The notes beneath the pieces were generated by a model. The model worked only from the letters and a program-made list of their open reading frames with translations, did no database searches and was not told the origin of the DNA. Shown here in pieces: positions 36,647-45,674 of a DNA stretch of 64,000 nt; the stretch's first letter is position 1; the number at the start of each line of letters is the position of its first letter. The position numbers were made by a program, and so were the translations under genes. The stretch covers positions 992,001 to 1,056,000 of the forward strand of contig OZ253536.1 in the NCBI GenBank assembly GCA_965262425.1. The letters are read 5' to 3'. The DNA comes from CAZOZZ01 sp965262425 (lineage in GTDB: Bacteria; Acidobacteriota; Terriglobia; 20CM-2-55-15).

Positions 36647-37489
36647 ATGAACGAGCGTGATGTCGAATCGAAAGTGCTTCGCGAACTCGGACGGGCGATG
36701 GGCGCCTTCTCGATGCTCGAGCCCGGTGACCGGATCGCCGTCGGTGTGTCTGGCGGCAAAGACAGCCTCTGCCTGCTGGATGCTCTTGTGAGATATCGCC
36801 GCCGAGCCCCGTTCCCGTATGAACTCGTCGCGATCACGATCGAGCAGGGCAAGTTCAAGGTTCCGATCGGCCAACTTGAAGAGCAGATACGCCGGACGGG
36901 TGTGGAATGGGTGCTCCGTCCTGAATCGACCACGCTGGGGCTCGTCGCCGACGGCGTTGAACACGGTTGTGACGTGTGCAGCCGTCATCGACGCCGCGCA
37001 CTGTATCAGGCTGCCTCCGATCAGGGTTGTACGGTTCTGGCGCTTGGCCATACCGCTGACGACTGCGCGGAATCGCTCCTCCGAAACATTCTATTTAACG
37101 GCAGGATCGCCTCTCTCCCACCCGTGGCGATGTCCGGGAAGGGCCCGATCCGCCTGATTCGGCCTCTGGTGTTTGTCAGCGAGGACCTTACGGCCGCCTA
37201 CGCCCTGGAAAAAGAGCTTCTGACAGTGGATTGCGTGTGTGCGGAGAAGGCAGGCCCGCGAAGTGAGATCCGGGAATTTCTTGAGAGCATGAATTCCAGG
37301 CACATCGACGTGCCCGAATCCGTTCGGGCGGCGCTGGCGAACGTGAACCCTTATTCGTTGTTCGACCCGAAGTTGCATAAGGACGGTGCGGACAGGTCTG
37401 TGAGTTTTCAGGGAAAAGGGGAGTCCAAAGTCCAAGGGAAGTCCGAAGTCCGGGAGACTGCGTCACGGCATACCGCCGCTCCTGCTTGA
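36647..37489 (+). CDS. ttcA: TtcA-family tRNA 2-thiolation enzyme
   Basis: 280 residues from ATG 36647, with GGAGGAG ahead. The PP-loop ATPase motif is VGVSGGKDSLCLL; the cysteine pair is HGCDVCSRHRR; the ADP loop is LALGHTADDCAESLL. These enzymes add sulfur to C32 of tRNA through a 4Fe-4S centre. The last 25 or so residues (about GKGESKVQGKSEV on) are encoded by an AGTCCAA-type intergenic dyad that has crept into the gene. Confidence 0.88.
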   Translation: MNERDVESKVLRELGRAMGAFSMLEPGDRIAVGVSGGKDSLCLLDALVRYRRRAPFPYELVAITIEQGKFKVPIGQLEEQIRRTGVEWVLRPESTTLGLVADGVEHGCDVCSRHRRRALYQAASDQGCTVLALGHTADDCAESLLRNILFNGRIASLPPVAMSGKGPIRLIRPLVFVSEDLTAAYALEKELLTVDCVCAEKAGPRSEIREFLESMNSRHIDVPESVRAALANVNPYSLFDPKLHKDGADRSVSFQGKGESKVQGKSEVRETASRHTAAPA

Positions 37490-37560
37490 AACCCTCCAAA
37501 TTCCGTCAAAATGTTCGGATGTCGCTTTTGGACCCCGGACCTCGGACCACGGACTCCACC
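37430..37560. repeat. AGTCCAA-type dyad spanning the ttcA stop
   Basis: Left arm GGGGAGTCCAAAGTCCAAGG with AAGTCCGAAGTCCGGGAG inside the ttcA 3' end; right arm GGACCCCGGACCTCGG and ACCACGGACTCCACC. The two arms sit either side of the stop codon (37487-37489). Same type as 56637-56739. Confidence 0.7.
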
Positions 37561-38207
37561 CGTCGGCTCTTACCCGGCCGCCTTCTCTAACCGAAAGCCG
37601 CTCCCGACCCAGGCTTCGGTCCCTCCGACGACATTCGATATCCGGTCAAAACCCTGGCCGGACATGATGCTCGTGGCTGCGCTGGCTCGGTATCCGCCCT
37701 GGCAGATAACGGCAAGTGGCCGATCCCGGTCGAGCTCGCCCACCCGCTCTCTGATTTCGGACAGCGGTATGTTCACGGCCTTCCCGACGTGTCCATCCTT
37801 GAACTCGGCGGGCCGACGAACGTCGATGATCTGCAGGTCGACCGTCTCCTCTATTCGGTCCCGGAGTTCGTCCACGGGGATTTGCTCGATCGTCGCGATC
37901 GGTTTGCCGGCCTGATCCCACGCATACATCCCGCCTTTGAGAAAGCCCTTCACGTTCTCGACGCCGACAAGGGCCAGACGCGAGACCGCCTGGTCTATCT
38001 CGGCCTCGTATTCCGCCACGACAACAATTTTCCGCTCTGTCGGCAGCAGGCTGCCCGCCCAGGAGGCGAACTCACCCCGGAGTCCAATGTTCAAGGCGCC
38101 GGAGATGTGTCCAGCGCCAAAGGCCGAAGCGTTTCGGACATCCAGAATGAGGTCTCCAACGGCATCGATTTCGTCGGGGGACAACGCGACCGGTTCGGCC
38201 AGGTCCC

Positions 38208-39623
38208 CTAGCAGCCCGTGGCAGAAGTGGGGTTTTCTGAGTTGAGAGTTTCAGGTCTTCGCCCGGACGGAACGGCGTCTAAATCGATTCTGGAGCGCTG
38301 AGGATGGAACGAGAGCGATTCACAGTGGCTCCAGAGCAGTATTAAGGTGAATAAGGCCATGACATGTTGGCCCTGAAGGCCTCGTGGTGTGCCGTTTCCG
38401 AAATTGTTCCGAAGGATCAGGCTCAGATTCAAAGCGGCATATTGAATCAGGACGCGCTTGAGAATGTTGTCCCGATGTCGGAGGTGAACCCGACGCATTG
38501 CGCCGGTTTCCAGCGTGTGTGCGAACGGTCGTTCCAACATCAGTCCGCGCTGTCGGAGTAATTGCTTGCCCCGGTTGCCTCGGATTCGTCGCCGGTTGGC
38601 ATAGACGGCCTGTTTTTCTTCGGACTTATCTTTCCAGTTGCGTCGGCCCCGGTCCGGTTCCGAGATGTAGCTGCGAATGTTGAGGTCTTTGAATCCGGTC
38701 AACGTATCGTTACTGTGATAGCCCTTATCCGCCACCAGTTCGGAGAGCACATCGTTCCGAAGTTTCGATCCAGGATCGGCGGCCAAGGTCTCCATCTGAT
38801 GCGCGGCTTGGATCATCGTTTCTTTGATCGTCGTCGTGTCGCCCTGATCGGCACCCTGCACCGTGACCGCCAGGATGGCTCCGGTCTTCATGTCGGCGGC
38901 ATGCTCCACCTTATGGGCCAGATGCGTTCGTCCGTCCTTCATCTTCGTGATTCGCGCATCCGGGTCGTGGGGATGCTCCCACTCTTTGTTCGATCCTTTC
39001 TTCGACCGCTTGCGGTCGAGTCGCCCCAGCTCGGTTTGCGTCGGTGTCTCGATCCCAGACGCCTTGGCCAGCCGTGTCAGGAATTGGTTGTAGGCTTCTC
39101 CGGTGTCCCGGCGTACGATCGACCGCATCGCCGCGTTGGCTTCCAGTGTCGATGCATCCACGCCCACCGTCTTCCCATCGATCAGGCCCTCACCGGCCAA
39201 CACGCCCAACATCCACGAAAAGACCTTTCCATGTGTTTCCAGATCGATCAACCGTCGCGTCCGCGAGACTGTCGAATGATCCGGCACCCCTTCGCTCAGC
39301 CCGACTCCAAGGAATCCTCGCAAACTCAGAGAATCGGCACACCGCCACGCTATGCCACGCTCCGAATCGATTCCTTCGAAATAGCCCACCAGCAACATCC
39401 TAAAATACTTGCCCGGCGCCACGCTCGGCCGACCCATCACCTCAGCGTAGAACTGCTCACAGGCATCTTCGACGAACCGGTCGAACTTGGCTTGGTCCAA
39501 GATTCGGTTAACCCGTTCGTAGAACACGTGGCCCGCTGTCCGCGGCAACTCTGCTGTCGCAACCCATAACGTGGCTTGTCGGTCCTTTTTCCGTCCCATT
39601 CCCATATCGCGTTCTCCTTCCAC
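38208..39623 (-). CDS. IS1182-family transposase
   Basis: 471 residues (453-465 from inner Met codons). DDE domain of the IS5/IS1182 group: LIDGKTVGVDASTLEANAAM (first Asp), SELVADKGYHSNDTL (second Asp) and RRIRGNRGKQLLRQRGLMLE with ERPFAHTLETGAMRR (Glu region). Its last codons lie in the terminal repeat and its TAG stop (38210-38208) is completed by the host TA, so the C-terminus depends on the insertion site. Confidence 0.9.
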   Translation of the reverse strand: MEGERDMGMGRKKDRQATLWVATAELPRTAGHVFYERVNRILDQAKFDRFVEDACEQFYAEVMGRPSVAPGKYFRMLLVGYFEGIDSERGIAWRCADSLSLRGFLGVGLSEGVPDHSTVSRTRRLIDLETHGKVFSWMLGVLAGEGLIDGKTVGVDASTLEANAAMRSIVRRDTGEAYNQFLTRLAKASGIETPTQTELGRLDRKRSKKGSNKEWEHPHDPDARITKMKDGRTHLAHKVEHAADMKTGAILAVTVQGADQGDTTTIKETMIQAAHQMETLAADPGSKLRNDVLSELVADKGYHSNDTLTGFKDLNIRSYISEPDRGRRNWKDKSEEKQAVYANRRRIRGNRGKQLLRQRGLMLERPFAHTLETGAMRRVHLRHRDNILKRVLIQYAALNLSLILRNNFGNGTPRGLQGQHVMALFTLILLWSHCESLSFHPQRSRIDLDAVPSGRRPETLNSENPTSATGC

Positions 39624-39692
39624 TATCTTCCTCGCGATACGGTCGCATGGGGTTCGTTGTTAACTATGAAGTTGACTTGCACCACGGGCTGC
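38211..39692 (-). mobile_element. IS1182-type element inside MBL/rhodanese gene
   Basis: Inverted ends GCAGCCCGTGG and CCACGGGCTGC with TA on both outer sides (38209-38210 and 39693-39694). 1482 bases. Rejoining across a single TA keeps the host frame open. A longer target duplication is not seen. Confidence 0.88.
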
Positions 39693-40490
39693 TAAGGCCG
39701 TGGCTCCCTGCCGGTTCAATTCGGCATCCCGTGGAAAGTATTCCGGTACCTCGGGCAGATCGGAAGTCATCATTCGCACGAAGTCTTCCTTCGGTATTGG
39801 CTTTAACGCGTAGTTGTACTGGCGTTGCTCTCCGATCGTAGAAGATGTTTCCTTCGCGATATTCCGGCCGCAGAGAGAGCCTGCGCCGTGTGCAGGATAA
39901 ACCTCCACACTGTCGTCGAGTTTGAAAAGCTTGCCGTGAAGGCTCTCGTAAAGCATGCCGGCCATTTGTTCCGACGTATATCCCTTGGATCCCACTAGGT
40001 CGGGACGACCGACGTCCCCGATGAACAGCGTATCGCCGGTTAGCACTTTTTGTGGCTGGTTCGGGTCCAGCGTGTCGATGACGACGATCGAGATACTTTC
40101 CGGAGTGTGTCCCGGCGTCTCGAGAAACCGGAGGGTCACTTTTCCCAGCATAATTTCGTCGCCGTCCCAAACGGCGCGATAGGGAAATGACGCATCGGAC
40201 TTGTGGCCAAAGACAATCTCTGCGCCGGTCCGTTCCGCGAGCTCGTGGTGCCCACTGACGAAGTCGGCATGCAGATGGGTCTCGATCACGTACTTGATTT
40301 CGAGGCTCTGAGCTTTTGCTTCATCGATGTACTGGTCGACATCCCGTTGAGGGTCGACGACCGCGGCGTGCCCTTCCGAGCCAATGAGATACGACGCGTG
40401 TGCAAGACACCCCAGGTAAAACTGCTTGAAGTGCATTAGAGAGCTCCAAAAACAGGACCGTCGATGGCCCCGGTGGTCGAAACGGTATTG

Positions 40491-41255
40491 TTAGTGCGTC
40501 ATCGAATAAATAAGAAAATTGATGCCCAGGCGGACTCCCTCAGCCGAGGGTTTGAGCGGATAACGGGGCTGGTCCAGCCATTCCCAATAATCACCAAGGT
40601 CGTTGTTGTAGCACATGATCATGGAGATGTCTTTGCCGTTCTCGGAAGGATAGCCGTAGAAGACCGGCCATCCGTCAGACGCCCAATAGGCGGTCAGATC
40701 GAGATCGGTAATGTCGTAGAAAGTATGGAAAATCGGATGGTCGACGGTGAGAGGGATCATCTCCCGTCCGGGATACATCCGTTTCAGATTGTAATCCCAG
40801 TTTGACAGATCGTTGTAACCGTCGAAGTCGTCGACCATGACGAAGCCTCCACGGTCAAGATACTCTTTGAAGTTCTTTACCTCGGCGTCGGTCAGGTTCA
40901 TCGTTCCGGGTTCGGAAATATATGCGAACGGGTAGTTGAACAGTTCCGGATCGTCCATGTCGATCACCTGGTACGACATCCGTTCGACGTCGAGCGACGT
41001 GGCCTCCCCGGCGAGCGTATTGATGTGCCACTCCGCCTGGGGATAATCGTGTTCCCAGCCGCTCATTCCCCACGATCCTCCGTGGGTGTTGTATCGGAGC
41101 CGGACGAACACGAATTCGGTCTCGGGTGGTTCGTTCGGTTCGTAGATCATCGGGTTCCGATTGCGGAAGTACCTCTGTCCCTCGAGGAGACTCGCACCCC
41201 CGAACCCAACGAGCGCGAGCAGGACGATCAAGGCAAAAAGCAGGCCGTGTTTCAT
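40491..41255 (-). CDS. DUF4159 secreted protein, paralogue 2
   Basis: 254 residues. Signal-like N-terminus (LLFALIVLLALVGFGGASLL), then the DUF4159 core: EFVFVRLRYNTHGGSWG, NYPFAYISEPGTM, YLDRGGFVMVDDFDGYND, VDHPIFHTFYDI and the C-terminal RLGINFLIYSMTH. It matches the 4910-5698 protein over its whole length, with the same ending style. It is alone on its strand, divergent from the molybdenum hydroxylase. Confidence 0.87.
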   Translation of the reverse strand: MKHGLLFALIVLLALVGFGGASLLEGQRYFRNRNPMIYEPNEPPETEFVFVRLRYNTHGGSWGMSGWEHDYPQAEWHINTLAGEATSLDVERMSYQVIDMDDPELFNYPFAYISEPGTMNLTDAEVKNFKEYLDRGGFVMVDDFDGYNDLSNWDYNLKRMYPGREMIPLTVDHPIFHTFYDITDLDLTAYWASDGWPVFYGYPSENGKDISMIMCYNNDLGDYWEWLDQPRYPLKPSAEGVRLGINFLIYSMTH

Positions 41256-41385
41256 ATCGACAACATTGTACCGTGCCGGGGACGGAATATTAAGTGCTAC
41301 GGCGTTCGAGACGAATGCAAGGGGTTCGAGACAAAATGTATTGAGGAGGACGGGTGAGATGGCATACCATTGGTTTCCTTAATTA

Positions 41386-41416
41386 GACCGCTTGTTCAAA
41401 AGTTGACTTAGCGGTC
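41386..41416. promoter_or_regulatory. Palindromic operator candidate before the molybdenum hydroxylase genes
   Basis: Exact inverted repeat GACCGCT (41386-41392) and AGCGGTC (41410-41416) with a 17-base spacer, in an AT-rich stretch. The right half-site directly follows a possible -35 box TTGACT (41403-41408). It lies 32 bases before the first codon at 41448. The shape suits a dimeric repressor such as a TetR or MarR protein; no regulator gene is adjacent. Confidence 0.4.
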
Positions 41417-41447
41417 AAATGATCGGAATAGTGAGGTCTCCGAGTCC

Positions 41448-41939
41448 ATGAGAACACGACAGTTGATGCGCCTTCGGGTGAACGGCGACAATCGGGAGAT
41501 TGCAGCGGCGCCAAGCAAGACCCTGTTGGAGGTCTTGAGGGAAGACCTCGGGTTGATTGGAACCAAGCATGGTTGCGAACTTGGGGAGTGTGGAACGTGC
41601 GCTGTGTTGATTGACGGGGAGCCTGCTCTGTCCTGCCTGCTCCTTCCTTGTGAGCTGGAGGGACAGGAGATCACGACGATCGAAGGAATGGCCCTCAAAG
41701 GCCGGCTCGATCCTCTTCAGGAAACTTTCGCCGATCTGGGCGCCGCGCAGTGCGGATATTGCACGCCGGGCATTCTTCTGGTGGCCAGGTCTCTGTTGGC
41801 CGAGTCGCCTCACCCGACTCGCGAGCAGATCGAAGAGGCTCTTGGAGGAAACCTGTGCCGTTGTACGGGTTATCTGAAGATTTTTGAGGCGATCGAACTG
41901 GCTGCTGGCGAACGTGAGGTGAACCATGTCGTCGAATGA
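41448..41939 (+). CDS. Molybdenum hydroxylase, 2Fe-2S subunit
   Basis: 163 residues. It carries two iron-sulfur clusters: a ferredoxin-type site with Cys43, Cys48, Cys51 and Cys63 (GCELGECGTC, LSC) and a helical site with Cys102, Cys105, Cys137 and Cys139 (CGYC, NLCRC). It passes electrons between the molybdenum and flavin subunits. It overlaps the next gene by 14 bases. Homologous to HcrC/CoxS. Confidence 0.93.
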   Translation: MRTRQLMRLRVNGDNREIAAAPSKTLLEVLREDLGLIGTKHGCELGECGTCAVLIDGEPALSCLLLPCELEGQEITTIEGMALKGRLDPLQETFADLGAAQCGYCTPGILLVARSLLAESPHPTREQIEEALGGNLCRCTGYLKIFEAIELAAGEREVNHVVE

Positions 41940-44346
41940 ATTCAGCGTCATCGGAAAGCCCCTGCGGAAGGTCGACGCACTGGCGAAATGTACGGGGCAG
42001 ACCATCTTCGCCGACGACATTTTCCTTCCGAACATGTTGTACGCGAAACTGCTGCGGAGCACTCGTCCCTATGCACGTATCCGTAACGTCGATACTTCGG
42101 CTGCCGAGGCGATGGACGGCGTTCGAGCGGTCCTGCTGGGGCACGACCTGCCGATCACTTTTGGAATCCTTCCCGTTTCCCAAGACGAGCACACTCTAGC
42201 AATCGATGTCGTCCGATATGTCGGTGACCCGATCGTCGCCCTCGCCGCCGTGGACGAGGAAACCGCCGAGGAGGCGGTGCGGGTCATTCGGGTGGAATAC
42301 GAGGACCGGGTTCCCGTCATGACGATCCCCGACGCGATCCGTGCCACGGACGTTCCGATCCACGAGTACGCGGAGGCCGGAAACATCCACAAATCGGTGT
42401 CGTTCGATTTCGGCGCCGTCGACGATGCGCTGGACGGAGCGGACATTCGGTTGGATGACGTGTTTTTTTATCAAGGAAACACGCACCTTCCATTGGAGCA
42501 ACATGCCGCCGTAGCCACCGCCCATCCGGATGGAAAGTTGACGTTGTGGTCGTCGACACAGACACCCCATTACGTTCATCGTGCCCTCGAGCGCGTTCTC
42601 GGAATGCCGGCCCACCGGATCCAGGTGATCGCCAGCCCAAACGGAGGGGGTTTCGGTGGCAAGAGCGATCCATTCAGTCACGAAATCGCCGTCGCGAAGC
42701 TGGCGCAAATGACGGGAAGGCCCGTCAAAATCGCGTTGACCCGCGAGGAAGTGTTCTATTGCCACCGTGGACGTCACCCGGTCCTGATGCGATCGAGGCT
42801 CGGGTTCACCAAAGACGGCAAGATCACGGGCATGCACTTCGAGTCCCTTCTGGACGGAGGGGCCTACGGCAGCTACGGCGTCGCCAGCACCTACTACACC
42901 GGGGCGCTCCAAACGACCACGTACCATATTCCCGCCTACCGGTTCCAGGGCGCGCGCATGTTTACCAACAAACCGCCGTGCGGTCCCAAGAGGGGGCACG
43001 GAACGCCCCAGCCGCGGTTTGGAATGGAGATCCAGATCGACAAGGCTGCAGAGAGGCTGGGCATGGACCCGGCCGAACTCCGGATGAAGAACCTGGTCCG
43101 ACCCGACTCCCTGACAGCCAACTGGCTGCAGATTCGAACGACCGGTCTCGGCGAGTGCATCGAGAAGGTCGTGGAGGCGTCGGGCTGGAAAGACAAGTAC
43201 GGGAAGCTTCCCGCGGGCCGCGGCGTGGGTCTGGCCTGCGGTTGCTATCTGACGGGCGCAGGGCTTCCTATTTACTGGAACAACATGCCCCAGTCCGGAG
43301 TGCAACTCCAGTTGGACCGCTCGGGTCTGGTGACTGTCTTCTGCGGAAGTACCGACATCGGCCAGGGCTCCAACTCGATACTGGCGTACATCGTTGCCGA
43401 GGTGCTGGGGATCGATCCGGAGTACATTCGGATTGTAACGGCCGACACCGACCTCACGCCGGTCGATCTGGGCAGCTATTCCAGCCGGGTGACCCTGATG
43501 ACGGGCAATGCCGCAATCGAGGCCGCCGAACGGGCGAGAGACATTCTCCTCCTGGCTGTTTCAGAGAAGATCGAGGTTCCGATTGAGAATCTTGTCATGG
43601 CCGGCGGACGTGTGTTCGATTCCTCCAATGAGGACAACGAGGTCTCGTTTGCCCGCGCCGTGCAGCTTGCGGAAGCTCGTTCGGGGACTGTCGGCACCGT
43701 TGGCAGCTACAAGCCCCCGAAATCGGCAGCGCGATTCAAAGGGGGCGGCGTCGGACCGAGTCCCACCTACAGCTACTCCGCCGCAGTGATCGAACTGGAG
43801 GTGGATCCGGAAACCGGGATCATCACGCTGGACCGGGTGTGGGTCGCGCATGACATCGGGCGGTCGATCAACCCGATGCTCGTCGTCGGCCAGGTCGAAG
43901 GCAGCATCTACATGGGTCTGGGCGAAGCCTTGATGGAGGAGCAGGAATTTCGTCTGGGCGTGCACAAGACGCCGAGCATGCTCGATTACAAGAGCCCGAC
44001 TTCGATGGACATGTGTCCGATCGAAACCCTGCTGGTCGAAAACCCCGATCCGGCGGGACCTTACGGCGCAAAAGAGGTTGGCCAGGGTCCCTTGCTTCCA
44101 GTTCCACCCGCGATCTCGAATGCCGTCTATGACGCGGTAGGCGTTCGTGTCGACGAAATTCCGATCACACCGGAGAAGATCCTCAAAGGCATTCGGGCCA
44201 GAGACAAGGGAAACGACCCGCGCGTCGGTCCGGGAGCGTTTCCGGAGATCGACTACCGTGATCCGATGTTTATCCTGCCTCCCTGGGAGGGTGGCGACGG
44301 ATCCTCCGAAGATAAACCGCAATACACGCGCAAGGGGGTCGGGTAA
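41926..44346 (+). CDS. Molybdenum hydroxylase, large molybdopterin subunit
   Basis: 806 residues, xanthine dehydrogenase family (HcrA-like). It binds the molybdenum cytosine dinucleotide and holds the active site. Landmarks are ASPNGGGFGGKSDPF, GPKRGHGTPQPRF, GSTDIGQGSNSILA and PYGAKEVGQGPLLPVPPAI. In the last, the residue that is normally the catalytic Glu (G-x-K-x-x-G-E) is Gln720. The substrate may be 4-hydroxybenzoyl-CoA or another aryl compound, judged from the flavin subunit. Confidence 0.92.
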   Translation: MSSNEFSVIGKPLRKVDALAKCTGQTIFADDIFLPNMLYAKLLRSTRPYARIRNVDTSAAEAMDGVRAVLLGHDLPITFGILPVSQDEHTLAIDVVRYVGDPIVALAAVDEETAEEAVRVIRVEYEDRVPVMTIPDAIRATDVPIHEYAEAGNIHKSVSFDFGAVDDALDGADIRLDDVFFYQGNTHLPLEQHAAVATAHPDGKLTLWSSTQTPHYVHRALERVLGMPAHRIQVIASPNGGGFGGKSDPFSHEIAVAKLAQMTGRPVKIALTREEVFYCHRGRHPVLMRSRLGFTKDGKITGMHFESLLDGGAYGSYGVASTYYTGALQTTTYHIPAYRFQGARMFTNKPPCGPKRGHGTPQPRFGMEIQIDKAAERLGMDPAELRMKNLVRPDSLTANWLQIRTTGLGECIEKVVEASGWKDKYGKLPAGRGVGLACGCYLTGAGLPIYWNNMPQSGVQLQLDRSGLVTVFCGSTDIGQGSNSILAYIVAEVLGIDPEYIRIVTADTDLTPVDLGSYSSRVTLMTGNAAIEAAERARDILLLAVSEKIEVPIENLVMAGGRVFDSSNEDNEVSFARAVQLAEARSGTVGTVGSYKPPKSAARFKGGGVGPSPTYSYSAAVIELEVDPETGIITLDRVWVAHDIGRSINPMLVVGQVEGSIYMGLGEALMEEQEFRLGVHKTPSMLDYKSPTSMDMCPIETLLVENPDPAGPYGAKEVGQGPLLPVPPAISNAVYDAVGVRVDEIPITPEKILKGIRARDKGNDPRVGPGAFPEIDYRDPMFILPPWEGGDGSSEDKPQYTRKGVG

Positions 44347-45348
44347 ATGTTGAGGCTTCCATCCTTCGAGTTTCGACGACCGGCCGATGTCGGTGAGGCT
44401 GCAAGCATTCTGGCGGCCGAAGGCCCGCGGGCGATGCTGGTCGCCGGCGGAACAGATCTGTGGCCGAAGATGAAACGGCGGCAGTTCGAACCCCCGGTCG
44501 TGGTGGGTCTGAGGCATCTATCGACGCTCCGCCAGATCGAAGGGGACGCCTCGGCAGGCGTTCGAATAGGCGCCAACACGACCCTGAGAGAGTTGGAGCG
44601 GAACCCGATGTTGCTTTCCCAATACCGGGCCGTCGCCGTTGCCGCACGTTCAATTTCCAGCCCGCCACTGAAAATGATGGCGACGATTGGCGGAAACCTC
44701 TCTGTGGATACGCGTTGTTTCTACTACGATCAGACGTACGAATGGAGAAAATCCATCGACTTCTGCCTCAAGAAAGACGGGGATACGTGTTGGGTCGCGC
44801 CCGGGAGCCCGCGCTGCTGGGCCGTTTCATCCACGGATCTCGCACCCGTCATGCTGGCGCTGGGAGCGCGCGTCCACCTTGTTTCTAAGGAAGGCGAACG
44901 AGTTCTGGCTGCGGCCGAGATGTACAACCCCGACGGCATTGTGTATCTCCACAAACGTCCCGATGAAATCATGACCGCCATCGACCTGCCTCCGGCCAAC
45001 GGAGACGTTACCGTTTTCAAAAAGCTGCGCCGTCGAGGGTCCATCGATTTCCCGCTCTTGAATGTTGCCGTCTGGCTCCGACCCGGGAGCGACGGCAGGA
45101 CGGTCGAAGACGCCCGTATCGCGATCGGAGGCATCACCTCGGCGCCGTTCCTGGTAACCGAAGCCACCTCGCTGCTCCACGGCCACGAATTTTCAGACGA
45201 CCTCATTCGGGCCGTGGCCGAAGCCTCCCGCTCCAAAGCCAAACCGCTCGATAACACCGATCTGGATTTCTCATGGCGGAGGCAAATGGTCGGGGTTTGG
45301 GTCAAGCGGGCGTTGGAGGAGGCATGGGCGGTGATGGATGGCGGGTAG
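44347..45348 (+). CDS. Molybdenum hydroxylase, FAD subunit with 4Fe-4S loop
   Basis: 333 residues, HcrB-like. The FAD site is AMLVAGGTDLWPKMKRR and ATIGGNLSVDTRC. A loop after the FAD site has four cysteines, Cys124, Cys140, Cys148 and Cys157, spaced C-x15-C-x7-C-x8-C. That spacing matches the extra 4Fe-4S cluster of 4-hydroxybenzoyl-CoA reductase, an enzyme that runs the reaction reductively. It starts right after the large subunit stop. A decayed second copy of its C-terminus lies at 56520-56630. Confidence 0.9.
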   Translation: MLRLPSFEFRRPADVGEAASILAAEGPRAMLVAGGTDLWPKMKRRQFEPPVVVGLRHLSTLRQIEGDASAGVRIGANTTLRELERNPMLLSQYRAVAVAARSISSPPLKMMATIGGNLSVDTRCFYYDQTYEWRKSIDFCLKKDGDTCWVAPGSPRCWAVSSTDLAPVMLALGARVHLVSKEGERVLAAAEMYNPDGIVYLHKRPDEIMTAIDLPPANGDVTVFKKLRRRGSIDFPLLNVAVWLRPGSDGRTVEDARIAIGGITSAPFLVTEATSLLHGHEFSDDLIRAVAEASRSKAKPLDNTDLDFSWRRQMVGVWVKRALEEAWAVMDGG

Positions 45349-45674
45349 GAAGTCGGAGGTCCGGAGCCGAGGTCCGCGATGGAAGCGTACCCGAATGCCG
45401 AGCACTGACTTGGTTCTATTTAACGAAAAATCGGGGAAATATGGACCGATTATATCGCTTTTCGCAGTAGATCTCTTCTGCCGCGCAGGCTCCTAGTTTG
45501 GCGTTGCGAGAAGGGCCGACCAGATTTTCGAATTTCAAGACAGAGACCAGCGGGTCTGTTAGTATCACTGCTCATCTCAGAATGCCATCAGAAGAACTGA
45601 CTGCACCAAGGATCACCTCGATTGTTTCTGCACAGTTAGCAAGCCGGCATCCTGTTCGGTTGATCTAGACAGCT
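45349..45674. other. Gap with repeat debris before IS1595
   Basis: 45350-45378 is a left arm of AGTCCAA/GGTCCGA type. 45410-45493 is MITE-C. From 45498 to 45666 I see nothing recognisable; no open frame has a start signal. Confidence 0.55.
45410..45493. mobile_element. MITE-C copy 3, truncated
   Basis: Right end intact: GCAGTAGATCTCTTCTGCCG then CGCAGGCTCC before TA (45494-45495). The inner part matches the interior of copy 1 read on the other strand (TCGGGGAAATATGGACCGA). The left terminus is missing. Confidence 0.7.

Larger units (their letters stand above)
37570..40436 (-). pseudogene. MBL-fold/double-rhodanese sulfur protein, split by IS1182-type element
   Basis: The 5' part (40436-39693) is a metallo-beta-lactamase-fold domain of persulfide dioxygenase type, with the metal motif THLHADFVSGHHEL, ETPGHTPESI and LTGDTLFIGDVGRPDL. 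The 3' part (38208-37570) has two rhodanese domains: LILDVRNASAFGAGHISGAL (no Cys seen in the first), and the second with IIDVRRPAEFKDGHV and AVICQGGYRASAAT, whose Cys is the predicted sulfur carrier. Joined with one TA they give 460 residues, the normal length of this three-domain family. Its likely role is sulfide or persulfide handling. Confidence 0.92.
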
